Positions 26,736 to 35,690 of a DNA stretch of 64,000 nucleotides are shown piece after piece (position 1 is the stretch's first letter; every line of letters begins with the position of its first letter). Origin of the DNA: JAPLKB01 sp964532465 (GTDB lineage Bacteria > Desulfobacterota > Syntrophorhabdia > Syntrophorhabdales > Syntrophorhabdaceae); contig CAZHHX010000012.1 in assembly GCA_964532465.1 (NCBI GenBank), positions 19,474 through 83,473 of the forward strand, read 5' to 3'. A program made the translations under genes and the position numbers. The notes under the pieces are model-generated. The model worked only from the letters and a program-made list of their open reading frames with translations. It made no database searches and was not told the DNA's origin.

Positions 26736-28369
26736 TTCAGTCTCTCTTGCCGGTAACTTAATGAAGCTTTGATAAAATCTCTGAAAAGGGGATGCGGTTT
26801 AAAAGGTTTTGATTTAAACTCCGGGTGAAACTGGCACCCCAGAAACCATGGATGATCTTCAAATTCAACTATTTCAACAAGTGTTTCATCGGGGGATATG
26901 CCGGTAACAGATAGGCCGTGTTCCTCAATCTGCTTCAGAAAAGACTTGTTAAATTCGTACCTGTGCCTATGCCTTTCGTAGATTATATCCTGTTTATATG
27001 CTATTTGCGCGTGGCTTCCCTGTTTTAATTTACAGGGATAAGCGCCGAGTCTCATGGTGCCGCCTTTGTTTGAATCCTTATCTCTCTTTTGTACGTTGCC
27101 TTCTCTGTCTGTCCATTCTTCAATAAGGTATATGGAAGGACAACATGTACTTTCATTGAATTCCGTGCTGTTGGCATCTTCAAACCCGGCAAGGTGCCTG
27201 CATATTTCAACAACAGAAAGCTGCATACCGAGACATATACCGAAAAAAGGGATTTTATGTTCACGGGCATGTTTTATTACGGCAATTTTACCTTCAATTC
27301 CTCTGTCTCCGAAACCTCCCGGAACTAATATACCGTCAACATTTTCCGGAACAGCCGTCTCACCCATCTCAATTTCTTCGGAGTCCACATACCTGATAAT
27401 TACCTTACATTTGTTTGCTATCCCTCCATGTACAAGGGCCTCATTCAAACTCTTATAGGAATCTTTCAGTTTGACGTATTTACCGACCACTGCAATTTCC
27501 ACCTCATATTCAGGATGCTCGATCGTGTCAACGATACGTTCCCATTGGGAAAGGTCGGGTTTTTTTGACCAGATGTTCAGCAGGCTTGTTATTTTTTCAT
27601 CAAGTCCTTCCTTATGGTAAATCAGAGGAACTTCATATATTACGCCTACGTCTTTTGCCATTATGACCGCGTCTTTTTCAACATTACAAAAAAGCGCGAT
27701 CTTATCTTTCATCTCCTGCGGGAGATTACCTTCTGTCCTGCACAATAAAATATCGGGCTGGATGCCTATTCCCCGCAATTCCTTGACGCTGTGCTGCGTC
27801 GGTTTTGTTTTTATCTCATCGGCAGTTTTAATTAAAGGAACCAGCGTGAGATGTATAAACAACGAATTCTCCTTGCCCAATTCATTGCGAAGCTGACGTA
27901 TCGCTTCAAGAAAGGGCAGGCTTTCGATATCACCAACCGTACCGCCTATCTCTACTATTACCACGTCCGTAACGTCATTAACATCGAGGATTCTTTGCTT
28001 TATTTCATTGGTAATATGCGGTATGACCTGAACTGTTCCGCCCAGATATTCGCCCCTTCTTTCCCTTGATATGACAGCATCATAGACCTGACCGGTAGTG
28101 AAGTTGCATTTTTTTGAGCCTGTAGCATTTGTGAATCTCTCATAATGGCCAAGGTCCAAATCTGTTTCTGTACCGTCATCGGTAACAAAAACCTCTCCAT
28201 GCTGAAAGGGACTCATTGTCCCGGGGTCGACATTAATATAAGGGTCCAATTTCATGAGCATTACGGCAAGGCCTCTCGATTCGAGAAGCGCGCCGATTGA
28301 CGCAGAGGCAAGACCTTTACCAAGCGAGGAAACCACGCCGCCTGTTACAAAAATAAATTTCTGTCTCAT
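26720..28369 (-). CDS. pyrG: CTP synthase
   Basis: An enzyme of 549 residues converting UTP to CTP with glutamine. The synthetase domain begins with KFIFVTGGVVSSLGKGLASA; the C-terminal class I glutamine amidotransferase domain has the nucleophile Cys in FGICLGMQLSVVE and the histidine in GCQFHPEFKS. The start overlaps the ApgM-family stop by 4 bases. CTP is also needed to activate Kdo, which fits the neighbourhood. Confidence 0.98.
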   Translation of the reverse strand: MRQKFIFVTGGVVSSLGKGLASASIGALLESRGLAVMLMKLDPYINVDPGTMSPFQHGEVFVTDDGTETDLDLGHYERFTNATGSKKCNFTTGQVYDAVISRERRGEYLGGTVQVIPHITNEIKQRILDVNDVTDVVIVEIGGTVGDIESLPFLEAIRQLRNELGKENSLFIHLTLVPLIKTADEIKTKPTQHSVKELRGIGIQPDILLCRTEGNLPQEMKDKIALFCNVEKDAVIMAKDVGVIYEVPLIYHKEGLDEKITSLLNIWSKKPDLSQWERIVDTIEHPEYEVEIAVVGKYVKLKDSYKSLNEALVHGGIANKCKVIIRYVDSEEIEMGETAVPENVDGILVPGGFGDRGIEGKIAVIKHAREHKIPFFGICLGMQLSVVEICRHLAGFEDANSTEFNESTCCPSIYLIEEWTDREGNVQKRDKDSNKGGTMRLGAYPCKLKQGSHAQIAYKQDIIYERHRHRYEFNKSFLKQIEEHGLSVTGISPDETLVEIVEFEDHPWFLGCQFHPEFKSKPFKPHPLFRDFIKASLSYRQERLKCKDR

Positions 28370-29556
28370 TTCTGTTTTCCTTTTACAAAAAGTTCGATCA
28401 ATGCTTCGCCATCCATTACCAGATCGCCTGAACGTTCATCATACCCTGACGGGCAACCGTTTCCTTTATTGCCTTTCTCAAATATCACAAAGGGAACCGG
28501 GCATGCATAATGCGTTTTCATAGTGACAGGCGTTGCGTGATCCGTAACGATGAGAATTTTCACATGTTCCCCGATTTTTTCATATATATTCCCCACAACT
28601 TCTCTGTCAATATTCTCGATGGCCTTTATCTTTTCATCCGTATCGCCTTTATGAGACGCCTCATCCGGGGCTTCTACGTGAATATATACAATATCATAAT
28701 CCTCAATAAGTTCAATGGCCTTTGCTGCCTTTGCACTGTAATCGGTATCTAAATAACCTGTTGCCCCTTCCACATGGGGAGCGTCAAAACCGATAAGGCT
28801 GCTTATTCCCTTTATCAGGTCTACGGCTGCGACAGTTGCCCCCCGTAAACCATATTTTTCAGAAAATAAGGGGAATTGCGATCTCTTCCCCTGCCCCCAG
28901 AGCCATATGCTGTTGGCGGGAAACTTGCCGATTTCTTCCCTTTTTATGTTCAACGGGTGTTCCCGCAATACTTCCTGAGAGTCCTTCATTAAAGAAATAA
29001 TTCTGTCTGCGCCTTTTCCTTTCGGGAGATAGGGTAAAATATTTTTTTCCGTAATATCATGGGGCGGCGTTGTCTCCATTTCAAATAAGCCGTTCTTCCA
29101 TAACATAATATGCCTGTAACTGATGCCCGGGAAAAAAGTGAATTCACCGGCGCCTATGGCCCTTTGTACGGCATCTATGAGAATCCTTCCCTCATCTGTC
29201 GTGATATGTCCGCCGCTGTAATCGCCCATAACGGTATTGCCGGAGAGATTTTCCAGATAAACAAGATTGCACCTGAATGCCACATCTTTTTCTTCCATTT
29301 TAATGCCCATGCCGGAAGCCTCGATAGGCGCTCTTCCCGTATAGTGCTTGGCAGGGTTGTAACCGAATATGGACATACATGCTACATCACTTCCCGGCGA
29401 AAATCCTTCCGGTATGGTCAACACCTTTCCGCAGAAACCTTCCCTTGCCATCATATCCATATAGGGTTTATTTGCGGCCATAAGCGGTGTTTTGCCGTCA
29501 AGTTCATCAAGCGGAAAATCAGCCATACCATCGCCGATAATAACAATGTACTTCAT
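28366..29556 (-). CDS. ApgM-family phosphoglycerate mutase; possible homoserine kinase analogue
   Basis: A protein of 396 residues in the alkaline-phosphatase superfamily, of the archaeal-type cofactor-independent phosphoglycerate mutase group. Metal-binding motifs are visible as YIVIIGDGMADFP at the start, GSDVACMSIFGYNP (catalytic Ser), HVEAPDEASHKGD and VTDHATPVTMKTH. It lies immediately upstream of pyrG and downstream of hom. Family members next to hom have been proposed to serve as homoserine kinase; that role is inference here, and glycolytic mutase activity is the alternative. Confidence 0.85.
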   Translation of the reverse strand: MKYIVIIGDGMADFPLDELDGKTPLMAANKPYMDMMAREGFCGKVLTIPEGFSPGSDVACMSIFGYNPAKHYTGRAPIEASGMGIKMEEKDVAFRCNLVYLENLSGNTVMGDYSGGHITTDEGRILIDAVQRAIGAGEFTFFPGISYRHIMLWKNGLFEMETTPPHDITEKNILPYLPKGKGADRIISLMKDSQEVLREHPLNIKREEIGKFPANSIWLWGQGKRSQFPLFSEKYGLRGATVAAVDLIKGISSLIGFDAPHVEGATGYLDTDYSAKAAKAIELIEDYDIVYIHVEAPDEASHKGDTDEKIKAIENIDREVVGNIYEKIGEHVKILIVTDHATPVTMKTHYACPVPFVIFEKGNKGNGCPSGYDERSGDLVMDGEALIELFVKGKQK

Positions 29557-29628
29557 TTGTATGTCCTTATTTTGCTTTTCTGGTTTTTATAGGTCATATA
29601 CGACTTATAAGACCTATAGTTTTTGCTT

Positions 29629-30921
29629 TTAAGCCGGTCCTTCCTCAATCCTTATGTGTACACTTTCTCCCTTAATAAAAGGAAGCTGGTCAATTTTAAC
29701 TTTTGCTGCTTTCAGGTTTTTTTCTATTGCTTCATGAGTAAGCATAACAATAGGGACAAAGCCCTTTTCCTCTCTCCCTTTCTGTATGACGGCAGAGATG
29801 CTTATATTGTATTCCGACAATATCCCTGAAATCTTGGAAAGCACACCGGGGCTGTCCTGGGCATTAACCCTCATATAATAGGGCACGGATATATCTTCAC
29901 CTTTCCTTATCTTAAGCCCTTTTTCGATCAGTTTCGGGACTCCTGTCCTTGATCTCTTTTCTTTAACCCTTGATGCGATATCCATAATATCACTTACCAC
30001 AGAACTCCCCGTAGGATCACTGCCGGCGCCCTTCCCGTAATAGAGATTAGGACCGGTTCTGTCTCCTACAACATATACAGCATTGTAAACTCCGTTTACA
30101 TTGCTCATCAAATGGCCTATGGGGATCATGGCAGGCTCAACGCGCGCGTCTATAAGACCATTTTCCTCTTTTGCCAGGGCAAGGAGTTTGATTTTATATC
30201 CGAACTCTTTTGCAAATCCTATGTCTATAGGCTCAATCTTTGATATTCCGCCCGTTACCATGTCACTCATCTTTATGGGGCAATTAAAAGCTAAGCGCAC
30301 TAGGATAGATAATTTGTGGGCTGCGTCAATCCCTTCAATATCAAAGGTCGGATCCTGTTCGGCAAAACCCAGTTTTTGAGCATCCTTCAGGGCATCGCTA
30401 AAAGCTATCCCTTTTTCCGTCATTTCTGTCAGGATATAATTACTCGTGCCGTTTAAAATACCAAGGATATAAGAAATTCTGTTCCCGACAAGGCCGTCGC
30501 GTATGGCTCTTATTACCGGGATACCGCCGCAGACGCTCGCTTCAAAACCTATCTCGCAATGTTCTTTTTCTGCAAGGTCGAATATCTCATCCCCTTTTTC
30601 GGCAAGAAGGGCCTTGTTGGCAGTTACAACCCATTTTCTATTTTTTATGGCAGAGACAATGTAATCATAAGCAGAAGTTGTCCCTCCCATCAGCTCGACA
30701 ACAATATCCACATTTTTATCTTCTATAACATCGTAGGCATCTTTTGTAAGGATGTTGCGGTCTATGCTTATATCTCTATCCTTTTCGAGATTAATATCCG
30801 CAATCCTGACAACCCTTATGTCCAACCCTGTCCGTTCTTTTAAAAGAGAATTGTGTTCTGTGAGGATTTTATATGTCCCGATACCGACGGTTCCGAGACC
30901 TATGATGCCGATGCCTATCAT
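29629..30921 (-). CDS. hom: Homoserine dehydrogenase
   Basis: An enzyme of 430 residues reducing aspartate semialdehyde to homoserine. The NAD(P)-binding motif IGLGTVGIGTYKIL opens the protein. Family signatures include ANKALLAEKGDE, GGIPVIRAIRDGL and ILNGTSNYILTEM. A C-terminal ACT domain (about 350-430: MRVNAQDSPGVLSKISGIL) suggests feedback control by threonine. The start overlaps the aminotransferase stop as ATGA. Confidence 0.97.
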   Translation of the reverse strand: MIGIGIIGLGTVGIGTYKILTEHNSLLKERTGLDIRVVRIADINLEKDRDISIDRNILTKDAYDVIEDKNVDIVVELMGGTTSAYDYIVSAIKNRKWVVTANKALLAEKGDEIFDLAEKEHCEIGFEASVCGGIPVIRAIRDGLVGNRISYILGILNGTSNYILTEMTEKGIAFSDALKDAQKLGFAEQDPTFDIEGIDAAHKLSILVRLAFNCPIKMSDMVTGGISKIEPIDIGFAKEFGYKIKLLALAKEENGLIDARVEPAMIPIGHLMSNVNGVYNAVYVVGDRTGPNLYYGKGAGSDPTGSSVVSDIMDIASRVKEKRSRTGVPKLIEKGLKIRKGEDISVPYYMRVNAQDSPGVLSKISGILSEYNISISAVIQKGREEKGFVPIVMLTHEAIEKNLKAAKVKIDQLPFIKGESVHIRIEEGPA

Positions 30922-32102
30922 TTATTGCTTGAGGTATACAACAGATTTTTGATCCCTTTTACTGCCTGCCTGGTTCTATGCTCGTTTTCCACAAGGGCAA
31001 ATCGTACATAGCCCTCTCCGTATTCTCCGAATCCGATGCCGGGGGAGACGGCTACTTTAGCTTCCTTCAGCAAAAGTTTCGAAAATTCCAGAGAACCCAT
31101 TGCTGCAAACTCATCAGGAATTTTTGCCCAGACAAACATCGTCGCCTTTGGCCTGTCTATTTTCCATCCGTAACGAGTCAATCCATCACAGAGGGCATTT
31201 CTCCTTCTCCGGTATTTTTCAACAATTTCCTGTACATCTTCATCGCCTTCGTTCAGGGCTATTATGGAGGCAATCTGAATAGGCTGGAAGACGCCATAGT
31301 CAAAATAACTCTTTATCTTGCCGAGAGCGGCAATCATTCTTTTATTTCCCACAGCGAACCCGACTCTCCATCCCGGCATATTATAGCTCTTTGAGAGAGA
31401 GAAAAACTCTACGCCTACATCTTTCGCGCCTTCAACCTGTAAAAAACTCGGCGCCTGATAGCCGTCAAATACTATATCCGCATAAGCCAGATCGTGGAGT
31501 ATCATAAGGTTATACTCCTTCGCAAAGGCTACAATCTTCTCAAAAAAATCAATTTCTACAGTCTCGGTGGTAGGATTGTTAGGAAAGCTTATGATAAGCA
31601 TCTTCGGCTGAGGCCATGTCGTCTTGATGGCCATTGTCAGTCTGTCAAAAAACTCTTCCTTCGGGAGAATAGGTACAATTCTCAGATCCCCGCCTGCAAT
31701 AACCACAGAGTATGTATGGATAGGATAACTCGGATCCGGCACGAATACCACTTCTCCGTGGCTGATAGTGGCAAGAACAAGATGACCTATTCCTTCCTTA
31801 GCGCCCATGCTGACAACAACTTCTGATTCCGGGTCAACATCAACACCGTATCTTCTCTTATACCAATCGGCAATGGCCACCCTTAATTTATAAATACCTT
31901 TTGTTACGGAATATCTGTGGTTTCTCGGATTCCTTGCGGCTTCGACGAGTTTTGCAACAATATGCTTAGGTGTGGGTAAATCAGGATTACCCATACCAAG
32001 GTCTATGATATCCTCATTGTTTCTTCTGGCTTCAATCATGAGGTCTCTCACAATGCCGAGCCCGTATGGCGGTAATCTTGATATTCTATAGAAATCGTCC
32101 AT
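30918..32102 (-). CDS. Class I/II PLP-dependent aminotransferase (AlaC-like)
   Basis: An enzyme of 394 residues with PLP fold type I. The PLP lysine is in FSLSKSYNMPGWRVGFAVG, and IISFPNNPTTETV is the Asn loop. The sequence resembles AlaC-type alanine transaminases and the wider LL-diaminopimelate aminotransferase group. It is first in the block before hom, and the substrate (alanine, aspartate or a related amino acid) cannot be decided from sequence alone. Confidence 0.88.
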   Translation of the reverse strand: MDDFYRISRLPPYGLGIVRDLMIEARRNNEDIIDLGMGNPDLPTPKHIVAKLVEAARNPRNHRYSVTKGIYKLRVAIADWYKRRYGVDVDPESEVVVSMGAKEGIGHLVLATISHGEVVFVPDPSYPIHTYSVVIAGGDLRIVPILPKEEFFDRLTMAIKTTWPQPKMLIISFPNNPTTETVEIDFFEKIVAFAKEYNLMILHDLAYADIVFDGYQAPSFLQVEGAKDVGVEFFSLSKSYNMPGWRVGFAVGNKRMIAALGKIKSYFDYGVFQPIQIASIIALNEGDEDVQEIVEKYRRRRNALCDGLTRYGWKIDRPKATMFVWAKIPDEFAAMGSLEFSKLLLKEAKVAVSPGIGFGEYGEGYVRFALVENEHRTRQAVKGIKNLLYTSSNK

Positions 32103-32496
32103 TTAGATGAAAATTACCATATAAAATATTAACAATCAATATTAAAAAAGGCTGATCAGCTTTTTGCAGTAGTGCTGCACACATTACTTCATTCGCTGCT
32201 CCGCTACACATGTTTTACCCGCTGTATGTCCCGCCAGGTGCTTTAAAAATAGCCTGCGCTCTCCATTATTAGAAATTTACTGCCTTCCTCACTTAACGCC
32301 TGTCCTCGCTTGACGGGGACCTCACGAGTTCTATTAACTACAGTGAATAGTGAACAGTAAATGATAAAAAACACATTCAGTGTCAACTCATAACTCGTAT
32401 ATCCAATCTTTTCTCATTTATAGCTTCACTACCTTCTCCGTTTCTCGCTCATCTTTTCCACTATTCACTGTTCACTAACGACTATTCACTGTCTTT
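32103..32496. other. Intergenic region with terminator and TATTCAC-type repeats
   Basis: No gene is seen. It holds a terminator-like palindrome (32144-32165) and two patches of a short repeat, CAGTGAATAGTGAACAGT near 32341 and ACTATTCACTGTTCACT near 32460 followed by a further copy to 32490. Similar text recurs upstream of the ParB-like gene. A promoter for the aminotransferase operon should lie between 32103 and 32143. Confidence 0.6.
32144..32165. terminator. Bidirectional terminator-like palindrome
   Basis: The ten-base palindrome GCTGATCAGC is flanked by AAAAAAG and TTTTT. It lies downstream of the ParB-like gene on the minus strand and just upstream of the aminotransferase operon, so it would insulate the two. 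Confidence 0.7.
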
Positions 32497-33426
32497 TTAG
32501 ACCTGTGGCCGTCTTTTCTTCCCATAAGGGATTTTGGGCATTTCCTGCTGTATATGATCGCAGAAAACCAGGAGTTCATGGAGATATTTTTCAACATCTT
32601 CCCGTATATATGTACCAAGGCCCTTATCAAAGGTCGTCTTTATGGATATAAGACCTTTAACCTGCCTTTTCACAGATACGGGTTTTGTATTATTAGGGTC
32701 AGGTTTGGCTTTTTTGTATGCGGTAAGCATTCTTTCAAGTATAGCATTTGTTACCGGTGTTATTATGACAGCATCGAATATATTCTTAAAATCGGGACAT
32801 TCAAGGTTTGCGGCAAAAATATAACCCTGTGAAACGGGGAGATTTCCTGCCGAAATTGCCGCCTGAATTTCAGGAGAAAGTTTTAAAAGTGAAATTGTGT
32901 TAAACAGCGTCGTTATTGACTTTCCGGTGATTTCAATCATAACGCCAACTGTTGGCGTTACCTGATTTAATAGATCATCAGGCCTCAATTTATAGGACAC
33001 AATCTCGCTCATCACCCCACCCACATCACACCCTTTGCCCGGATGTTTCGCCTGAATATACGCAAGAATCCCTTTGGCCTGATCTATAGGATTCAAATCT
33101 TCTCTCTGCAAGTTCTCAGTGAGTTGCAGAGCTATGGTCTCACCTAATTCCCTGCCTGCTTCAATAATTCTTATCGGTACGGATTCAAGTCCTAACTGTC
33201 TGGCTGCTACGAGACGCCTCTCACCACAGATAAGTAAATAAGTTCCGTCATCCTGTGCTGTTACAATAAGCGGTTCAAGAATACCCTTGTCTTTGATGGA
33301 CTGCACAAGCGACTTGAATGAGTCAGTTTCAGTATTAATGCTTGACCTGACCTGTTCCATTACCATAATCTTTTCTACGGGAATGTACAGAAACTCAGGA
33401 TTTACAACAGCCTTCTTTGTTGCCAT
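32497..33426 (-). CDS. ParB/Spo0J-type DNA-binding protein
   Basis: About 309 residues. The N-terminal ParB nuclease-like fold is visible: IPVEKIMVMEQVRSS, then ICGERRLVAARQLGL (the GERR motif) and QLTENLQREDLNPIDQAKGI. A central helix-turn-helix KorB-like region follows. The start at 33426 is set by GAGGGGGT four bases upstream; the earlier in-frame residues come from the repeat tract. No parA is adjacent, so it is an orphan of plasmid or mobile-element type rather than the chromosomal pair. Confidence 0.88.
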   Translation of the reverse strand: MATKKAVVNPEFLYIPVEKIMVMEQVRSSINTETDSFKSLVQSIKDKGILEPLIVTAQDDGTYLLICGERRLVAARQLGLESVPIRIIEAGRELGETIALQLTENLQREDLNPIDQAKGILAYIQAKHPGKGCDVGGVMSEIVSYKLRPDDLLNQVTPTVGVMIEITGKSITTLFNTISLLKLSPEIQAAISAGNLPVSQGYIFAANLECPDFKNIFDAVIITPVTNAILERMLTAYKKAKPDPNNTKPVSVKRQVKGLISIKTTFDKGLGTYIREDVEKYLHELLVFCDHIQQEMPKIPYGKKRRPQV

Positions 33427-33447
33427 AATTACCCCCTCTTTGAGATT

Positions 33448-33507
33448 CAGTGAATAGTGAATAGTAATAAAGGCAGTAAAAAGGTTTTGACTATTCACTA
33501 TTCACTG
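33448..33507. repeat. 18-base inverted repeat upstream of the ParB-like gene
   Basis: CAGTGAATAGTGAATAGT at 33448-33465 is the exact reverse complement of 33490-33507. AATAAAGGCAGT beside the left arm also matches ACTGCCTTTATT beside the right arm. It may be a ParB or self-regulatory site, or just part of the dispersed TATTCAC repeat family. Confidence 0.7.
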
Positions 33508-33578
33508 CCTTTATTCCCCATTAATGCTGTTTTTATTGTAGAAATTTAGAAATAATGTGTCAAGTTTTTTGTGATTTT
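33490..33578. repeat. Dispersed repeat R1, copy a
   Basis: About 89 bases that recur with few changes at 37855-37936. Shared text includes GCTGTTTTTATTGTAGAAA and ATGTGTCAAGTTTTTTGTG. It lies in non-coding DNA in both places. Confidence 0.8.
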
Positions 33579-33670
33579 CCTATGGGGCGGACAGGAGCTG
33601 TGCAACTCTTTTGTCAACAATTTCAGAACTGGATTTGTTTTATGAATTACATGTATTTAAATTGAGATGT

Positions 33671-34012
33671 TTACTGATCTTTCGCAGCTCCCATCCGTTC
33701 CGGTTCTTTTATAAACCAGAGGATATGACCACAAACCTTGCAGGCAAGTGTAGTAGCCTTTTTGTCAGCCCACGCCATATCGAGTAAGGTCATATGAAAA
33801 GTATTAAGCAGAATAGAACCTTGAAAGAAAACATCATTACCACAAATGGGGCATTCAATCTTTCTGCCCATAAAAGAGTAGTACCCGGGACCGAATGATT
33901 CTTTTGCCCCCTCAATTCCTTTCTTCACTGCCTTCCAGAATTTCATATTCCTCTTAATATGGTCTTTATCGCTACCATTTCTCTCCCATAATCTCTGCAC
34001 GTTTCTTATCAT
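33671..34012 (-). CDS. Zinc-ribbon protein
   Basis: Up to 113 residues (91 if started at the internal Met at 33946). Four cysteines form two knuckles, CPICGN and CKVCGH, spaced 37 residues apart, typical of a zinc ribbon. No other domain is recognised and no signal peptide is seen. The frame overlaps the end of the SHOCT-domain gene, suggesting a pair. Confidence 0.65.
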   Translation of the reverse strand: MIRNVQRLWERNGSDKDHIKRNMKFWKAVKKGIEGAKESFGPGYYSFMGRKIECPICGNDVFFQGSILLNTFHMTLLDMAWADKKATTLACKVCGHILWFIKEPERMGAAKDQ

Positions 34013-34355
34013 ATTCCTGACTGGTTATCAGATTTTCTTTGCGAAGAGATTCAAGCTTCCTCAACCTGGTTTCAAAGTCTCCCTCTGTGCCTGTGTATTC
34101 CAAATCCATCTCCATCATTGAGGGTGGCTTTTTACGGATCAGCATCAGGAGCCCGTAAATGATCATTGCGAGACATACTGCCCACCAAATGACCCTGAAA
34201 AGCCAAATCAGCGTCTGGAAAGTGCTATCTGAGCTATCTGACAGGCCAATACTTGTCAGAAAAGTACCAAAAACAAAAAAGATACTCCCCATAACAATTA
34301 ATATAATTGAGCCAGCCTTTCCCGGTCTTACCTGAATCTGACGGATTTGCCCCAT
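33972..34355 (-). CDS. Membrane protein with C-terminal SHOCT-like domain
   Basis: A protein of 127 residues with two transmembrane helices (about 15-37 and 50-72) and a C-terminal helical hairpin (LRKLESLRKENLITSQEYDK) characteristic of SHOCT domains. Such domains are often found at the ends of membrane proteins and may mediate oligomerisation. The function is unknown. It overlaps the zinc-ribbon gene. Confidence 0.75.
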   Translation of the reverse strand: MGQIRQIQVRPGKAGSIILIVMGSIFFVFGTFLTSIGLSDSSDSTFQTLIWLFRVIWWAVCLAMIIYGLLMLIRKKPPSMMEMDLEYTGTEGDFETRLRKLESLRKENLITSQEYDKKRAEIMGEKW

Positions 34356-34422
34356 TTAGTTTCTTCCTCTTCTAATAAATTGGAAACAATCTTTTAAAAT
34401 AGCCTGCTGCCATGTCTCCGAG

Positions 34423-34833
34423 TCATTCAGTCATGTCTATTTGTTTGACAGACATATAGCAGTATGCGCCCTCACGCCAATTACCGGTACAGTTTATTGT
34501 TCCCAAAACTGCAACACGCTTGCCATTGAACTTAACAGTTTTTTTCTGTAAATTTTCCAGTATACGAAGCACAACAATATCTGTTGATGCTTCAGATTTA
34601 GACCCTTTAAGTACATAAACCGGATTGTCAAGCCTCAACCAATATCCCGTTTCGTTAGGCAGAGGACCAATCTGGTGAATTGAACCAGGGGGCTGAGGAG
34701 TAGAAGGAATTGAACCAACATGTATGGTTCCGGTAACATGTGTTTCGTCTGGCGTGCCGGATATGGCAGGTAAAATGAGCAAGTTAAGCGCAAAAAATAT
34801 GAAAAGCACAGTAAACACAACAATCTTTTTCAT
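34423..34833 (-). CDS. Exported hypothetical protein
   Basis: About 136 residues with a signal peptide (KKIVVFTVLFIFFALNLLIL) and a mature domain holding WLRLDNPVYVLKG, FNGKRVAVLGTINCTGNW and AYCYMSVKQI. The conserved WLRLDNP and GKRVAVLGT pieces resemble small secreted domains with an OB-like fold such as DUF4431, but I cannot confirm the family. Two cysteines may form a disulfide in the periplasm. Confidence 0.7.
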   Translation of the reverse strand: MKKIVVFTVLFIFFALNLLILPAISGTPDETHVTGTIHVGSIPSTPQPPGSIHQIGPLPNETGYWLRLDNPVYVLKGSKSEASTDIVVLRILENLQKKTVKFNGKRVAVLGTINCTGNWREGAYCYMSVKQIDMTE

Positions 34834-34917
34834 AAGCTCTTTCTCACGGTGCAACTGCCTGTTATATTATCCTCACGGTCTTTCACTTTACAGCCTTCTA
34901 AGTAACAAATGATCAGG

Positions 34918-35349
34918 TTATGGTTTTGGAGGGGCCTTTTTCGGATCATCAAGTTTGTATTTTTTTGCTATTTCTTTATCACGTATTTTTTGTGCTTCAT
35001 TTTCGCGCTTGGCGATTTCCTTTGGATCCTGCACATTAACAGGCTGAGGTTTCACTGTCGGAGTCTGTACGGTAGCCGGTTGAGCTTTTACTTTAAAAGT
35101 ATCCGCGTTTTTAACTGTGCCGGTACTTGCAGCGGGGGCAGGTGTATCAAACCCTTTGCCGGCCTTTTCCTTGGCGCTTCCCAATTTACCCGCTTTGGCA
35201 TCCTGAGCAGCATCTTTAGAGGTTTTATCAACAGCTTTAAGCTGTTCCATCGCACTCTTTGAACTGTCCTTATTCTTTTCGGCAGCAAATGCAACAACAG
35301 GACAGATGCACACCACCAATAATATACATAAAAAAGTTTTCAGTTTCAT
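34918..35349 (-). CDS. Exported Lys/Ala/Pro-rich protein
   Basis: A protein of 143 residues. A signal peptide (LKTFLCILLVVCICPVVAFA, cleavage near AFA-AE) is followed by a low-complexity chain rich in Lys, Ala, Pro and Asp, with no cysteine in the mature part. The C-terminal third is helical and charged. A good ribosome site (AGGAGATC) precedes the ATG. The function is unknown. Confidence 0.7.
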   Translation of the reverse strand: MKLKTFLCILLVVCICPVVAFAAEKNKDSSKSAMEQLKAVDKTSKDAAQDAKAGKLGSAKEKAGKGFDTPAPAASTGTVKNADTFKVKAQPATVQTPTVKPQPVNVQDPKEIAKRENEAQKIRDKEIAKKYKLDDPKKAPPKP

Positions 35350-35690
35350 GATCTCCTCCTAATTTTTTTGAAATCATTTACATACCCATGGAACCATACC
35401 AAATATTAAATTACTCATCTTAGGTAGAGTATAAAATAAGAAAAAAACCTGGTCAAGAGGATGCATCCGTTTACTAAATATAATCCGCACCTGACCAATA
35501 TTTTCCCTGTAGTCAATACAGACAGTTTTTGGCTTTTTATTGCAGCTCTCAAACTGTACAGAATGATCCGGTCAACAAAAATATAATGAAAGTTTGCTAT
35601 TGCCGCACCGTTGACCGTATAATGTTCAGATGTCTGGTATATTTTTATTAATGTTCACATCGTTACATTTTCCCTCATAAGGGGGTCTGT
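35350..35690. promoter_or_regulatory. Divergent intergenic region
   Basis: This stretch separates the minus-strand exported protein gene from a plus-strand gene, so it should hold both promoters. The plus-strand candidate is TTGCTA at 35594-35599 and TATAAT at 35618-35623, 18 bases apart. The minus-strand promoter is not obvious. No gene is seen. Confidence 0.55.
35594..35623 (+). promoter_or_regulatory. Sigma-70-type promoter candidate
   Basis: TTGCTA and a perfect TATAAT are spaced by 18 bases, about 70 bases upstream of the TTG start at 35691. Confidence 0.5.
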
